Source of the DNA: Tuctoria greenei
Taxonomy: Eukaryota; Streptophyta; Magnoliopsida; Poales; Poaceae
Length of the DNA stretch: 64,000 nt
Assembly: GCA_036927565.1 (NCBI GenBank)
Contig: JAYESD010000001.1
Coordinates: 290,853,560 to 290,917,559, forward strand
Reading direction: 5' to 3'
Numbering within the stretch: position 1 is the stretch's first letter; every line of letters begins with the position of its first letter. Below, one piece after another: positions 47,501 through 58,546 of this stretch. Below the pieces are notes generated by a model. That model saw only the letters and a list, made by a program, of their open reading frames with translations. It did no database searches and was not told where the DNA came from. Position numbers and translations under genes: made by a program.

Positions 47501-47755
47501 TGGTATAAACTTGCGCCATATTCCTCTCCTATGTGACAATGAGAGCGCCATCAAAATAGCCCATAATCCAGTTGAGCATTCAAGGACCAAACATATAGAC
47601 ATTAGACACCACTTCTTGAGAGATCATTCCTTAAAGGGGGATATAGTAATTTCCCATGTGAGAACCGAGAACCAACTAGCCGACATATTCACCAAGCCCC
47701 TAGATGAGAAGTGATTTTGTTAGATTAGGAGTGAGCTCAATATCTTAGATTCTCG
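44540..47755 (+). pseudogene. Copia family 2 pol: protease, integrase, RT, RNase H, with lesions
   Basis: Order: protease (LDSGCTNHM), pre-integrase (WLWHRRLAHVGMRNLQ), integrase (DLFGPI, IRSDNGTEF), RT (QMDVKSAFLNG, YVDDIIFGST) and RNase H (HIDIRHHFLRDH). The third acidic residue of the integrase DD35E triad is Lys (codon 45449-45451, in NGVAKRKN). An acidic RNase H residue in AEAEY is also Lys (47436-47438). A one-base shift near 47370 separates RT from RNase H, and TGA at 47712-47714 replaces an Arg codon. The three codon changes fit G-to-A or C-to-T transitions. The RT active site is intact. The copy cannot integrate by itself. Confidence 0.92.
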
Positions 47756-48687
47756 AAATGTGGCTTGAAACATGCACATCTGAATGTTTACTTTTGCCTC
47801 ATTCAAAAGAATGCATGTGGTTGAAAAATTCATCTCTATCTCAATTCTCTCCAAAATATTTGAAAAACTAGTGACTTTGTGAGTTATGATCATAGTTTGA
47901 ATGTTGATTGCTTACTGACCATATTCACAAGGTTTTGTTGTGCAATATGTCCAAAAGGATCATTTATAGTGGCTAAAACTCAAATATATATGTTTTCAGC
48001 CTCCTAGGACTGGACTAGTCCGCCCTGTGCCCGGACAAGTTCGGATCCAGACTGGTCTGGGTCTGGTCCGCTGACCGGACTAGTCCGGCTCCTCTACCGG
48101 ACTAGTCCGGCCCTTGGGGACTTAAACCCCCAGAAGGCGGCCCGACTCCTCCTCCCCCTTTCTTTAGCCTCCCTCTCTCCTTCACGCTCGAGACTCTCCT
48201 CTTTTGGGCGATTTTCACTTTCCTCCACCAAAAACGATTCCAATCGGTGCATTGGACTCCTTGGAGGCAAGGGAGACCTTTCCCAAACATCCTCGACGCG
48301 ATCCCTCCCCGATCTAGTCAATTTTTCAAGATTTGAAGAGGTATTTCTCCTTTTTAAAAACTAGCCTCATTCTTAATTCATTAAGTTTTTGGTAGATGCC
48401 TCTTCATTAAAGTTGCTTCTAGTGACCTTGTGATCATAGCCTAGAAGTATTGTGACTTGATTCCAAACTTTCTCGAAAAACCGTTAGAGTTAGGGTTTAG
48501 CCTGTGCAAACTGGACTAGTCCGGTGCCAGGCGGACTAGTCCGCCCAGCGGACTAGTCCGCCCCTGGAGCGAACAAGTCCGGTGTGCACAGGTCAAACTC
48601 ACACTTTGGCTGTTTTTTCGTGAATTCTTTCGCATTATTCCAACTCCTTGACCTTCTATCTTATGGACTCTATTCCTTTCAGCTAAA
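47756..48687. other. Copia 2 spacer between pol and the env-position ORF
   Basis: No gene is seen. Two clusters of the CGGACTAGTCCG palindrome lie at 48005-48115 and 48510-48580, matching those in the LTRs. Confidence 0.7.
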
Positions 48688-50538
48688 ATGGCCGCTCCTC
48701 GCCGTTCTGCTTCTCCCCCCACTAACCCCGAGTGGGAGGCGGAGCAACTTCGTATCGCTGAAGAACGAGCAAGAGTCGAAGTTGAGGCTGTAGAGAAGTA
48801 TCTCGAGCAGCATGAGAAAGCAAAAGAAACCAAGAAGCAACAAGCTGCTCAGGCCGCAGCTTTGGCCTACGACGAAGATGAAGCAATGGCTCGGGCCATT
48901 GAGGAGTCCCAAAATGAACTTCGGAAGAAGAAGCGAGAGGAGCGTGAAGCTCACAACTCTCAGGCCACTGCTGCTCAAGTCCCCAAGAGGAAGAGACTTG
49001 TATCAATTGGAGAGAAAGACAAAGGCAAGCAGCCAGCCCAAGACGAGATTGTTGAACGCCGGATCGAGAGAGATCCGAAGAAGGGCAAGGCCCCGGCTCC
49101 TGCTGAGCCAAAGAAAAAGAAGCCCTCGGTGAAGGCCTCGGCTGCGAAGGCCAAGGGCATTGCTATTGGAGGAAAAGGAAAAGCCAAACCAATTGGCCCC
49201 TTGGAAGTGCACACTCCCGAAAGGAATCCCAATAGGCAACGTGACTTGGCTGCAAATGTTTTCCAAGGGAAGGGAGCGGAGAAAGCTCAAAGGCTCCGGA
49301 CGGACAAGGTCTACAAGTATGAGAGGAGCACCGCCGACCCTCGGTTTTGGTGTGACTTTCATTGCGATTATTATCGTCTTGTCTACCAAAGCATGAAGAA
49401 GCCTGTGATCGAGGCACAATGGGTAGACTGGGAGTACATGGCCAAGAAGCAACATTCTGCATTTGACGCTGTCATTGAAGCTGTTGAGTGCCATGAACTC
49501 AAGGAGATCATGGGGTTCAAGTATGACTGGAACGTCGAAGTGATCCTGCAGTTTTACTCCACTATCTACTTCACCACTTCAGGTGACAGGAGGATCATAT
49601 GGATGACTCATGGAGAGCAATACTCAGTCACTTTCGCAGAATTTGCCAAAATTCTAGGGCTTGAGGCACATTTGGACCATGAGATCATTATCTCTAACCT
49701 CAAGGCCGTTGACCGAGATGAGCTGGCATACATGTACCCCAGTCATGCCCAATATAGTGCCGGACATGCTCGCAACATCAAGCCCTTCTACAGCATCATG
49801 AACAGGATCCTCAGAAGGACAATAGCACCAAAGGATGGTGATGCTGGGGTGATTCAAGGAAACTTGAGGCACTTGCTACTTCTTGTTGATGGGGAGGAGA
49901 AATTCAACCTCGTCAATTACATCTTCGACGATATCTTCAACATCTCGCATACCCCCAACCGTGCTTGCGGGTATGCCCCCTACATTATGTGCCTCATAGA
50001 GAAGGTGTCAGGCTTGTCCTTTGTCAAGGATGTGTCGCATCGTCCGCTTCGTCCTCAGCAGCCCCCGAATGTGCCGGCTCCCCCACGCCGGAAGAACGGA
50101 GACCCTCCATCTCGCCCCGTGGTGCCTCCTTCCCCGCCTCTGCCTCAATCGATGAGCGCTTTCTTCAAGTGCTTCAAGGCGATCTTCACTTCCTGCCGGA
50201 AGCAGGAGATTAGGAACCAACGGGCACACAAGCGCCAAGAAAAGTACCTCAAGGCGGTGTGTGACAAGCTGGAGGTTCCTATGTCCTCTCCCGAGGGAGG
50301 CGACGGGGAGATCACTCCTTTCCCCGACTTCACCTCCGACGAGCTCGCCCAACTCCAAGAGGATGGGAGCTCCTCCCGGGTTGCTCCCTCGGCACGGGTC
50401 TCCGACAACGACGATGAGGATCAAGAGGACCCAGAGGCCACAAAGAGCGACCCCACGACGACGACGATGACGAGGAAGACGTCGACTAGACTTTTGAGGT
50501 CGTGTTTCCCTTCTTCTTTTCCCTTTTTGGTGTCTTGA
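48688..50538 (+). CDS. Copia family 2 env-position ORF (616 residues)
   Basis: This extra ORF after pol is typical of Sirevirus-like Copia elements. The N-terminal 110 residues are a Glu/Arg/Ala-rich coiled coil (EEREAHNSQ). Next comes a Lys/Pro-rich basic stretch (about 130-190). A globular domain at about 220-440 (WVDWEYMAKKQ, VILQFYSTIYF, FAEFAKILGLE) resembles plant transposon-associated proteins. A Pro-rich linker and an acidic region follow. The last 20-25 residues look out of frame, so the original C-terminus was probably a short Asp/Glu-rich end. No signal peptide or convincing membrane span is seen, so a true envelope role is not supported. Confidence 0.75.
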   Translation: MAAPRRSASPPTNPEWEAEQLRIAEERARVEVEAVEKYLEQHEKAKETKKQQAAQAAALAYDEDEAMARAIEESQNELRKKKREEREAHNSQATAAQVPKRKRLVSIGEKDKGKQPAQDEIVERRIERDPKKGKAPAPAEPKKKKPSVKASAAKAKGIAIGGKGKAKPIGPLEVHTPERNPNRQRDLAANVFQGKGAEKAQRLRTDKVYKYERSTADPRFWCDFHCDYYRLVYQSMKKPVIEAQWVDWEYMAKKQHSAFDAVIEAVECHELKEIMGFKYDWNVEVILQFYSTIYFTTSGDRRIIWMTHGEQYSVTFAEFAKILGLEAHLDHEIIISNLKAVDRDELAYMYPSHAQYSAGHARNIKPFYSIMNRILRRTIAPKDGDAGVIQGNLRHLLLLVDGEEKFNLVNYIFDDIFNISHTPNRACGYAPYIMCLIEKVSGLSFVKDVSHRPLRPQQPPNVPAPPRRKNGDPPSRPVVPPSPPLPQSMSAFFKCFKAIFTSCRKQEIRNQRAHKRQEKYLKAVCDKLEVPMSSPEGGDGEITPFPDFTSDELAQLQEDGSSSRVAPSARVSDNDDEDQEDPEATKSDPTTTTMTRKTSTRLLRSCFPSSFPFLVS

Positions 50539-50972
50539 TGCCAAAGGAGGAGAGATAGTTGGGAGTCTGTCGGGAGAGATAGTCAAATAGGGGGAGAGTT
50601 GAATGTAGTTCTTATTTTGGATCCGTGGACATGTTGCACTCTTTATTGTAATATCTATGTTATGTCGAATGTTTAAATTTGTGCAAGACTATGTTTTGAA
50701 TTTTTTGGATGTTCAATATCAATATGATGCTTTGAATGTCTATCTTTTGATCATATTAATGCTTATTATGTCTTGTCACAAATTATTGAGCACAACACGT
50801 AGGCACCCCACCATAACGTGTGCATGTATGAAGGACCTCCTCAATCTCTCTTTTATGATGCATTCATTGAGGGGGAGTCACTCATACACCCGCACGTTAT
50901 GAAAACCACAAATTTATACTCTCTTATATGAAGACTTAATGTGTTGTCATCAATCACCAAAAATGGGGAGAT

Positions 50973-52634
50973 TGAAAGTGCATCTAGGATCCCCGTGGGT
51001 TTTGGATGATTGATGACGACAATTAAGTGGCTAATGAGCTCAGTGATCTTAAGCACAGGTGTGGACTAAGTGTAAGCACAATCCCTCAAAAAGGAAAAAG
51101 ATGGAAACGGCGATGTCAACTCGAAAAGGAGAAACTAGAGTTTCTAGTGTGTCGAGTTTAGACTAGCCAAATTTGTATGAGGATGTGTGTGTAAACTGCA
51201 TTGAGATCAAGTTTGGAGCTCAAAGCGGTTTAGAGGTCAAACCTATTAAGAGAAAAGAGTTGGAAGAAGTCTGGCAGTAGGGCCGGACTAGTCCATGCAG
51301 GTGGCCGGACTAGTCCGCCCCTGGCCAGCCAAGTCCGTTTTCAGCCAGACCAGAAGGGTCTGACTGAGTTCGGACCAGTCCGTTGTGGAACGGACTAGTC
51401 CAGATAGTCGTGAAATGGGTTTTGGGGACTAAGTCCCAAAACCACGGACTTGTCCGTTTTAGTCCGGACCAAGAGGTCCTGACTGAGATCGGACTAGTCC
51501 GCCCTGGGGGCCGGACTAGTCTGGTTTTGAGAGGAGTCCGTGTTTCAGAGACTAAGTCTGGGAAGGCCGGACTAGTCCGCCCATGGGGCCAAACTAGTCC
51601 GTGGTCTTCAGACTAGTCCATTTTCACATGGAACAAAAGGTTTTGTGTGAGATCGGACTAGTCCGATAAGGGCCGGACTAGTCCATTGTTGAAGTGACCG
51701 TTTGAATTTGAAGTTTGGCGGGTAGTGTGACGATTGCCGCGCAGTGCGACAATTGTCAGGGACGTCAGTGGTCCCCTAGGTCGAACTAGTCCGGGTTGTA
51801 GGCCGGACTAGTCCGCCCATCTGCTGAAGTCAGCAGTATAGGCTGAGAACCTCTATAAATAGAGGACCCCTGGGTTCATTTGAATCAACCTTTGAGCAAG
51901 TTGAAACCCTAGCACCGCCACAGCAACCTTGAGCCCCCAAAAGCCTCCTTCTTGCCCACATTCCCTCTAAAACTAATTCTTGTGTGGATTAGGGTTTGGT
52001 GAGGAGAAGAAGAGGAAGAACACCGCTCCTAGGCTCTCGGTTTGTTCTCTTGCACTTTGTGAATCTTTGTGATCTGTGGCTTGAGTCAATCTTTGTGATT
52101 TGCGATTGTATTTGTGGTGGGAGCCTCAGATTGTGAGAAGCCCCAACGAATCTTGTATTCACTCTTTGTGATAGTGGAGAACCAAGTTAGGCCCGTGCGG
52201 TAAACTTGGTGAGGGAAGGATTGTTGAACCCGGTCATTTGTGGACTCCTCAACGAGGACGTAGATTCCTTGTGATGGATCGAACCTCGGGATAAAATCCT
52301 CGTGTCACTTGTGCTCTTATCTTTCATTCATCGCATATTGCTTCTAGGGTTAGTTTTATCGGATTTGTTCATCACCTTTGCTTTATTGTAATCCTTAGCT
52401 TCATACTTGCCATATAACTTGTTGAGGTTCACTAAGTTATTCTAACAAACTTTGCATCACAAGAAGTGGACTAAAACTTGTTAGAAACCTCTTTTTAGGC
52501 TCTTCCCTGTAGGTGGACCGGACTAGTCCTCCCCTGTACCGGACTAGTCCGCCCCCTTTGTATTAATCTCGTTTTATTGAGTCATTTCAGGTCGATTAGC
52601 CTATTCACCCCCCCCCCCCTCTAGGCAACTTTCA
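50973..52634 (+). mobile_element. 3' LTR of Copia family 2
   Basis: The LTR follows the polypurine tract AAAAATGGGGAGAT and repeats the 5' LTR, with its TATA box at 51854-51861. It has the same palindrome clusters, several with one-base decay (GGACTAGTCCA, GGACTAGTCTG), and a longer C run near 52612. Confidence 0.93.
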
Positions 52635-53399
52635 CCGGGAAGGTGGTTACTACCCCATCACAATCTCCATCTCGGAGGACTATCTGTTGGTGCCTCCAAG
52701 ATGCGACTTTCCACGTGGTTTCTTCCACCCAAATGTCCATCGCTCAGGAGCACTCTGCATTGGGATTCTTGATCAAGAGACTGTAAGATAGACTTATTTT
52801 GCTCATGTTGAAAATAATTGTTGCTGAACTTATTTGAATTGGTTTCTTATGTTGCCTAATTGATATTTTGTAGGGATGGTGGACTGGTTTTACAATCAAA
52901 ACTATACTACTTGAAGTTCAACATTTGCTTCATTAACCAAATGCGCCCGATGTTGAAAATGATTGCTATAATATACTTATCAAGGTTAGGCACTTTGCGT
53001 TAGTGGCCAATGTAGGTTATTAATTCCTCATTCGACATTTGTTAATTTAAAGAATGTCACTATTTTCAGGATCCAGGGGAGTATAAGAGACATGTTCAGG
53101 AGCAAGCTGGACGGTACGGTTTAGATTGATCCATTGGAGCTTTGGGAATAAGTTTAGATTCAAAATTAGTTTAGAGGGCACATAATGTGTATGAACTATG
53201 AAATTCATTGAGTTTTAAATTATCTTTGAATTGCAATGTCATTGCGTTTGTTTATTCCTGAATTCCAATTATATCCCTTAATTGCAATATCATTGTGTTT
53301 GCTTATCCCTGCAATGGACACTCACGATAATGCGAGTGGCAACAGACTCTCACCATGTCGTGCGAGTGGCAATAGGGAGACAAGTTCATGAGAGACACA

Positions 53400-54130
53400 C
53401 TTTAAAAAGGCGCGTCTCCGATTTCTGAGATACGGCAAAAGGGAGACGTGCCTTACTCGGGCACATTTTCGATTTGTGCCGAAGATCTTTTGTTCCACCT
53501 CGAAAAGTTGTGTTCGTTGCAACGATCATATAATGAATTGCGCACAAATTCTAGTAGGACATGCTTGGATGCCAAAAGAGGTTGTTCCTGGCTTCAGCAC
53601 ACTCTGGCACATCTTTTGGCATACTGGGTGCCCGTTTGGTGAAAAAATAATGCGAGACGCGCCTTACCTTAGCGTGTCTCTGATTCTTTCCGAAGATCTT
53701 TTGTCCCACCTCGAAAATCTAAGCGCGTTGCAAATATCATATAAGTCATTGCGCATAGTTTCCAGTTGGACAAGTCCACATGTAAAAGTTGTTGTTTCGC
53801 GGGAGCAACAGCTTTCACATGCGCCTTGCCCGTTCGGCCACAACATGTATGCTCATCTCCTATTATTGACGCTCGAGTCAGGCGAGCTAATGTGATACGT
53901 GCCTTACCCGGGCCCGTCGCCGATTCATGCGAAGATCTTTTGTCCCACACCGGAAAGCTAAGCGCGTCGCAACGACATATGAGGCATTGCGCGCGCACAG
54001 TTGTCCGTCGATCATGTGCGTATGCAAAAATGCACACCGTGGCGCATCTTTGCATACCGTGTGCCTGTTTTGGCCGCAACATAATGCGAGACGTGCGTTA
54101 TATATGTCCGTCTCTAATTTTTTACCAATT
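53400..54130. repeat. subterminal-type tandem repeats in CACTA L (unit about 200-240 bp)
   Basis: Four units begin near 53448, 53651, 53891 and 54085 with GAGACG(C/T)GCCTTA-like motifs. The first three contain GAAGATCTTTTGT(C/T)CCAC, and the units share a (C/T)ATTGCGC or AATTGCGC block. The array recurs inverted in CACTA R at about 59500-60200. Short ORFs here are products of the repeat. Confidence 0.85.
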
Positions 54131-54800
54131 TTTAGCTTGCGCGCGCTTTGGCAAAAAATTTTGCGCTCTCTCCCAACACTTTGGTGAAAAATTTTAGCAC
54201 TCACGCGCTCTCTCGACTTTCAAACCACATCTCCCTGAGCACCCCACACCGTCCCTCTTTCTCAACTCGCTCTTTGTCATTGTCGCGTTGCCGCTGTCAA
54301 CCCCTATCCCGCTGTCAACCCCGACCTTCGTCATTAGAGAGTTGAGCATGCTGGAGTACGCCGCCTCGTCCCCTGTCCCCGGAGCTCGCCGCCGCCTCGA
54401 CCCCGACCTCGATAATCAGTATGAGAATGCCGCCACCTTCACATAAGTGAAATTTTTTTCCCTATCCCTGGAGCACGCCAGCCTACTGTCATGAGAGAGT
54501 TGAGGAAACGCCACTCTAGCGCCTCCGCCAGCTTGTCCCGGAGCACGCCGTCAGCTCGTCCCTTGTCCCCGGAGCACGCCACCGCCTAGACCGTGCTCTT
54601 AGAGTGTGCATTCCAGTGATTTTATTGAATTTGGGTATGTTCGTTGAAGGCTCATCATTAATGAAGTCACTGAACCAAAGGGAGAATTTTCATTACGGTA
54701 TACATTCATCTTCCTTGTTTATATCTAATCCAGAAGTAATGTATTTGTTTGGACTATCAATGTATAATGAATTCTGATTTGCAAACCCTTGAAACTGTAG
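54131..54800. other. CACTA L spacer between repeat array and Argonaute fragment
   Basis: GC-rich DNA (54180-54600) with repeated GGAGC(A/T)CGCC and GTCATGAGAGAGTTGAG-like pieces shows no protein I recognise. The block GAAGGCTCATCATTAATGAAG at about 54647 recurs at about 55252 in the same element. Confidence 0.5.
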
Positions 54801-55058
54801 GAACTGTGGTTGACACTAGCATTTGCCATCCTAGTGAGTTTGATTTCTACCTCTGTAGTCATGCTGGAATTAAGGTACCTATGCGATAATTGATGTTTCT
54901 CTCATGAATTTTTTATATCATGCTATAAAAGCATCAGTGGAATGTAATTTGTTTGTTTTTCAGGGGACAAGCATACCAGCTCAGTATCATGTCCTTTATC
55001 ATGAGAACAATTTCTCTGCTGATGCCTTGCAGATGCTCACCAATTGCATGTGCTATAA
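54801..55058 (+). pseudogene. Argonaute PIWI-domain fragment captured by CACTA L (2 exons)
   Basis: Exon a (54801-54874, after acceptor CTGTAG) reads GTVVDTSICHPSEFDFYLC then SHAGIK. Exon b (54964-55058, after TTTTTCAG) continues GTSIPAQYHVLYHENNFSA then DALQMLTNCMCY. This is the conserved PIWI region of plant AGO proteins around the last catalytic segment, with the family pattern DFYLCSHAGIQGTSRPxHYHVL. Intron phase and position are kept. Only these two exons are seen, so no functional AGO is encoded. The fragment is in the same orientation as the SCE1-like copy. Confidence 0.85.
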
Positions 55059-55964
55059 GTAAACTCAATTCTCTTTTCACTAACAGTTCTTGTGTTTATT
55101 ACAATTGTATACCAATTTTTTCCTAAGCCTTCAGATATTTGCTACCTTATGTGACTAGTTAGGCGAATGTGACTGCAATTTGATAATATTTTATATGATT
55201 TTATTGATTTTATTGATTTTTAGAATGTCTTAGTCGGAGCATTAAAGGCTATGAAGGCTCACCGTTAATAAAGTCATTGATTGGGAGAATTTTCACTACG
55301 GTATACAGGATTAGATGATGACAGTTATAATGTGTGTAATTAGTAACATTGTAATCACGATGAACACTTTGTTAATATTTGATTGATAAATATAATTTAA
55401 GGTGTGATCTTTTTGGTTGTACATATGTTCATATATGTGTATGTTGCTGACACTGGCAATGTGGCTGCCAAATCCTGGTCAGCTCCAGGATGTAGCCGAC
55501 AATTAGGATAATCAGGGGTGGAGGCACCTAATAGGAGACCTTGCCTGTAAATAATCCGCGATGAGCTGTAACAAAGAACGTCTCAGATTACCTAAATAAA
55601 GGAGACAAACTTGCATAAAGCACGTCTTAGATCAGTAAACAAATCTGCGACGGAACACAATAAAGCACGTCTTGGATCAGTCAATAAATCTGTGACGGGC
55701 TTTGTTAGTGTTTGTCTTGCATGTATGCTGATGTGCGATGCGCACCTTTCACATATCCAATGACCCCGAAATGGTCGTCTGTTATGACACAAAGAAAGGA
55801 GACGCGCTTCCTTTGAGTATGTCTCGCACCTAGGATGATCGACGACACGCCAGCCGCACGTCTCTAATGACAACGTAATGCGAGATGCAACGATGAAGAC
55901 ACACAGTTTGTTTGTCTCCCTTCTTCGTTGGGGCTCGTCTCAGATGAGGCTTTCTTAAGTAGTG
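55059..55964. other. right subterminal region of CACTA L
   Basis: No coding sequence is seen. A partial repeat of 54647-54710 lies at 55250-55310. A direct repeat of about 37 bp (AAGCACGTCTTAGATCAGT and AAGCACGTCTTGGATCAGT) is at about 55617 and 55663. CGTCTC/GAGACG motifs become dense towards the terminal TTCTTAAGTAGTG. Confidence 0.75.
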
Positions 55965-56151
55965 TGGAGAACAACAGGGTTATGCTGCCGAAATTTCGTC
56001 CGAATCCAGACCACGCGTCTCGTCATAAGCACACCTCCTCGGTCACTCTTGGGTGGGTTTAGGACCTATCCTTTCCAATAGATCTAAGGTCGTAATATTA
56101 AACAATGTATAAAATAACGATAATTTCTTTGGAATTATACTTGTCGGTACC

Positions 56152-58546
56152 ATGCGTACCGAGTACCCCATGATACTTCAAGAAACACCGAGGAGTTTTA
56201 GCTGTACGAGTTGAAGACCTCCGAAGGATATATGTGCTATAGAGCACTGGACCCACATCCCTTGTTTGGGTAGCTCCAGCACTGCCATGTGTAACACAAG
56301 GCCAAACCTAACTCTCCTTGTAGGAAAGCTTCAGTCTTGCCACATGTCTAGTGACCCTGGATCTAAACCCTAGTAGAGGGAAGCTCTGGTGCTGCCACGT
56401 GTATAGTGGCTCCGGACCTACCTCCCCACGACGGGAAGCTCTGGAGCCACCATGTGTCGAGCCTTCGGACCTGAGACAGCAACAAGGAGATGGGCGGATC
56501 TCCAACGACACGGACATTCAAGGGACAGTTAAAGCTACAGTTACAAGACCTGATTGCGAGTCATTAATGCTATATTAATGACACACGATCGGAGGACCCT
56601 AAACAATGGTAACGCCACCATTAAGGTGCGTTTTCACACTGTTAATTACGCTTAATATTCACTGATCATGTATTAGGCAATTAACTACGCCAGGGCCACT
56701 TGTTGGGGCAGGCTGACAATGTAACGGCCAGTCCTTGGACTATAAAAGGGTTGCACCACACGCTACAGAGGACAACTAATCTCACACGCTCATAAGCGCT
56801 ATATACTCAGACATACAACAACACCTTGCATGGAGTAGGATGTTACGCTTAGGCAGCCCGAACCATGTAAAACTCCTCGTGTCACTGTCTTGTTCGTAAT
56901 CTCACACGCGTCCCAACCAATCAAGAACCTCCGCGGGCTACGATCTAGTAGTACTGGGGGAAGTGTCGATTGCACACTTTGACATTTGGCGCACCAGGTA
57001 GGGGCACCTTTAGATTTCAAGATGGTGAATTCAACCGTGGGATCATCGAATGACAACACTGAGCAACCAGCTGGAGGGAATCCCTCCAACGTGCAATAGC
57101 CAGCGGGTGTTGTTGTCCCCGCGGGCGTCGTACCACCACCACCAACATCTGCTCTGGCTAACAATGTCGGACAGCAGGATGGGGTCTTGGCATCGGTCAC
57201 TGCATCGACGCACAACAACCTTGAGAATGCGCTAATTGTTGCTCGTACTCTTCTCCAACGTCCACCGCTGCCAGGAGCACCTCAGGGTGCAATGGAGCAG
57301 TGGCGTGCTGATGTGGAACATCTGATTGTAGGTGCAGTCAATGGCCTCAGCAACCAAGGTCCTCCTCCTTCGGGGCATGCACCATCTCAGTGTCGTATCT
57401 TGTCTAGAAGACTTGGTCCACAACACCGGAGACGTACTGTGTCTCAGCAGGTGACGTCGCTGCCCTTCGAGGCGCGTCGCACTCACACCGCGTCAAGGAT
57501 ATCGATGCATGATTTGCGGTTGGAGCTTGATCCACATCGAGTGTGCTCGCGAAAGGCAAGAGGCTCAGGAAAACCCTTCTCCTTTGGGAGTAGGGAGCGG
57601 TTGTTCAGCCCTAACCATGCACCTAAGCTTAGTCTGCTTGCCTCAAAAGTTTTGGCCTCATCTGCCAGAAAAATTCGATGGGACTGTCAACCCCGTCGAG
57701 TTTCTCCAGATATACTCCACTGCCATTCTTGCGGCGGGTGGCAATGAGGTTGTGATGGACAACTACTTTTTGGTGGATCTAACTGGGACAACCAGGTCCT
57801 GGTTCATGAGTCTCCCGCTTGACTCTATCAATAGTTGGGTGGCGCTATGCAGTCAGTTCACTACCAACTTCGGGAGCTCCTACACCCGACCCGGCACAGA
57901 ACTGGACCTCTTTGCTATACAGCAGAAATCGGGAGAGTTGCTGCGATCTTTCATCCATCGGTTTGCCCAGGTACGAAATACAATTCCTTCTATCTCCAAC
58001 GCTTCTGTCATTGTGGCACTCAGACAGGGTGTCAGAGACAAGAAGATGATGGAGAAGCTGGCGATGAAAGAGGTCACCAGTGTCACAAAACTCTTCAGCC
58101 TGGTCAACAAGTGTGCCCGGGCTACAGAGGGCCATGAAATGCACTCCAAGCCAGCTCCGGAGGCTAACAAAAAGTCTTCCAAAGCTGAATCCACTACCTC
58201 CGGTAATGCAAAGAAGAAGAAAAAGTCCAATGGCAAGAAGAAGTTGTTGGCCGGCACACCTACTGCTGCGGCAGCTGCAGCCCCTGATGGCTGGGGTCCA
58301 CGCCCCGAAAAGCGACATCAACCTTCGTCAGAAGATGGTGGCGGTCCAAAGATGTGGTGTCCGATCCACAAAACGGACAAACACAGTCCAGAAGATTGCC
58401 TGGAGGTCTAAAACCTTGTCGAGCGCTACAACAAGTGCAGAGAAGAAGCTCATTTCCACAAGCGGAAAGGAAAACAAAAAGTCGACGAAGCTCCGGCTGA
58501 TACGAAGCTAGGCTTCTAGGACCCCAAGAAGGTCCTAAAGGTTGTG
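56152..58546 (+). mobile_element. truncated Gypsy-type LTR retrotransposon (5' LTR and gag)
   Basis: A probable 5' LTR runs from TGTCGGTACC at 56152 to about 56976, ending in GCACA. It is followed by TTTGGCGCACCAGGTAGGGG, typical of the Gypsy primer-binding region. Gag follows. The element ends abruptly at about 58546 against CACTA R, with no pol or 3' LTR. Confidence 0.75.
57022..58411 (+). pseudogene. Gypsy gag, broken
   Basis: The frame starts at MVNSTVGSSND with a TAG at codon 26 (57097-57099). A frame change lies between about 57370 and 57560. From there to 58411 the retrotransposon Gag domain is clear (FWPHLPEKFDGTVNPVEFL, WVALCSQFTTNF, LRSFIHRFAQVRNTIP, VIVALRQGV). A Lys/Ser-rich segment and a His/Cys end (WCPIHKTDKHSPEDC) follow. 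The fragment has no protease or polymerase. Confidence 0.85.

Larger units (their letters stand above)
40548..52634 (+). mobile_element. full-length Sirevirus-like Copia (family 2) nested in SCE1-like exon 3
   Basis: It is 12.1 kb long, with LTRs at 40548-42201 (1654 bp) and 50973-52634 (1662 bp), each starting TGAAAGTGCATC and ending AACTTTCA. The target duplication CCGGG lies at 40543-40547 and 52635-52639. A primer-binding site for initiator tRNA-Met (TGGTATCAGAGC, 42204-42215) and a polypurine tract (50958-50971) are present. The order is gag, pol, then an env-position ORF. The LTRs differ by scattered, mainly transition changes, so it is older than the 15-kb duplication. Several inactivating lesions are listed under gag and pol. 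Confidence 0.96.
40217..53129 (+). pseudogene. SUMO-conjugating enzyme (SCE1/UBC9)-like copy captured by CACTA L, split by a Copia
   Basis: UBC9/SCE1 passes SUMO from E1 to substrates through a catalytic Cys. Exons: 40217-40294, 40398-about 40470, 40538-40547 plus 52640-52782, 52874-52984 and 53070-53129. The fold is followed from LKEERLMWRKNH and GFSTKPELGDLLKW through EDYLLVPPRCDFP, the HPN motif in FFHPNV and the active-site Cys in SGALCIGILDQET. It ends at GEYKRHVQEQAGRYGLD. Lesions: a missing base near 40455 shifts the frame, the Copia enters exon 3 after 40547, and TAA replaces a Gln codon in exon 4 (LLH-stop-PNAPD). Introns are kept, so the copy came from genomic DNA and not mRNA. Confidence 0.9.
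38500..55964 (+). mobile_element. CACTA family B element L, complete ends, carrying captured gene fragments
   Basis: The left end is CACTACGTAAGAAATCC and the right end is the inverse of CACTACTTAAGAAAGCC (15 of 17 match). TGG flanks both ends (38497-38499 and 55965-55967), the 3-bp duplication of CACTA elements. Inside are a small unknown ORF, an SCE1-like gene, an array of about 200-240-bp repeats and Argonaute exons. Removing the nested 12-kb Copia leaves about 5.4 kb. No transposase is seen, so it depends on an autonomous partner. Subterminal regions are rich in GAGACG(C/T)G and CGTCTC motifs, probable transposase-binding sites. Confidence 0.9.
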
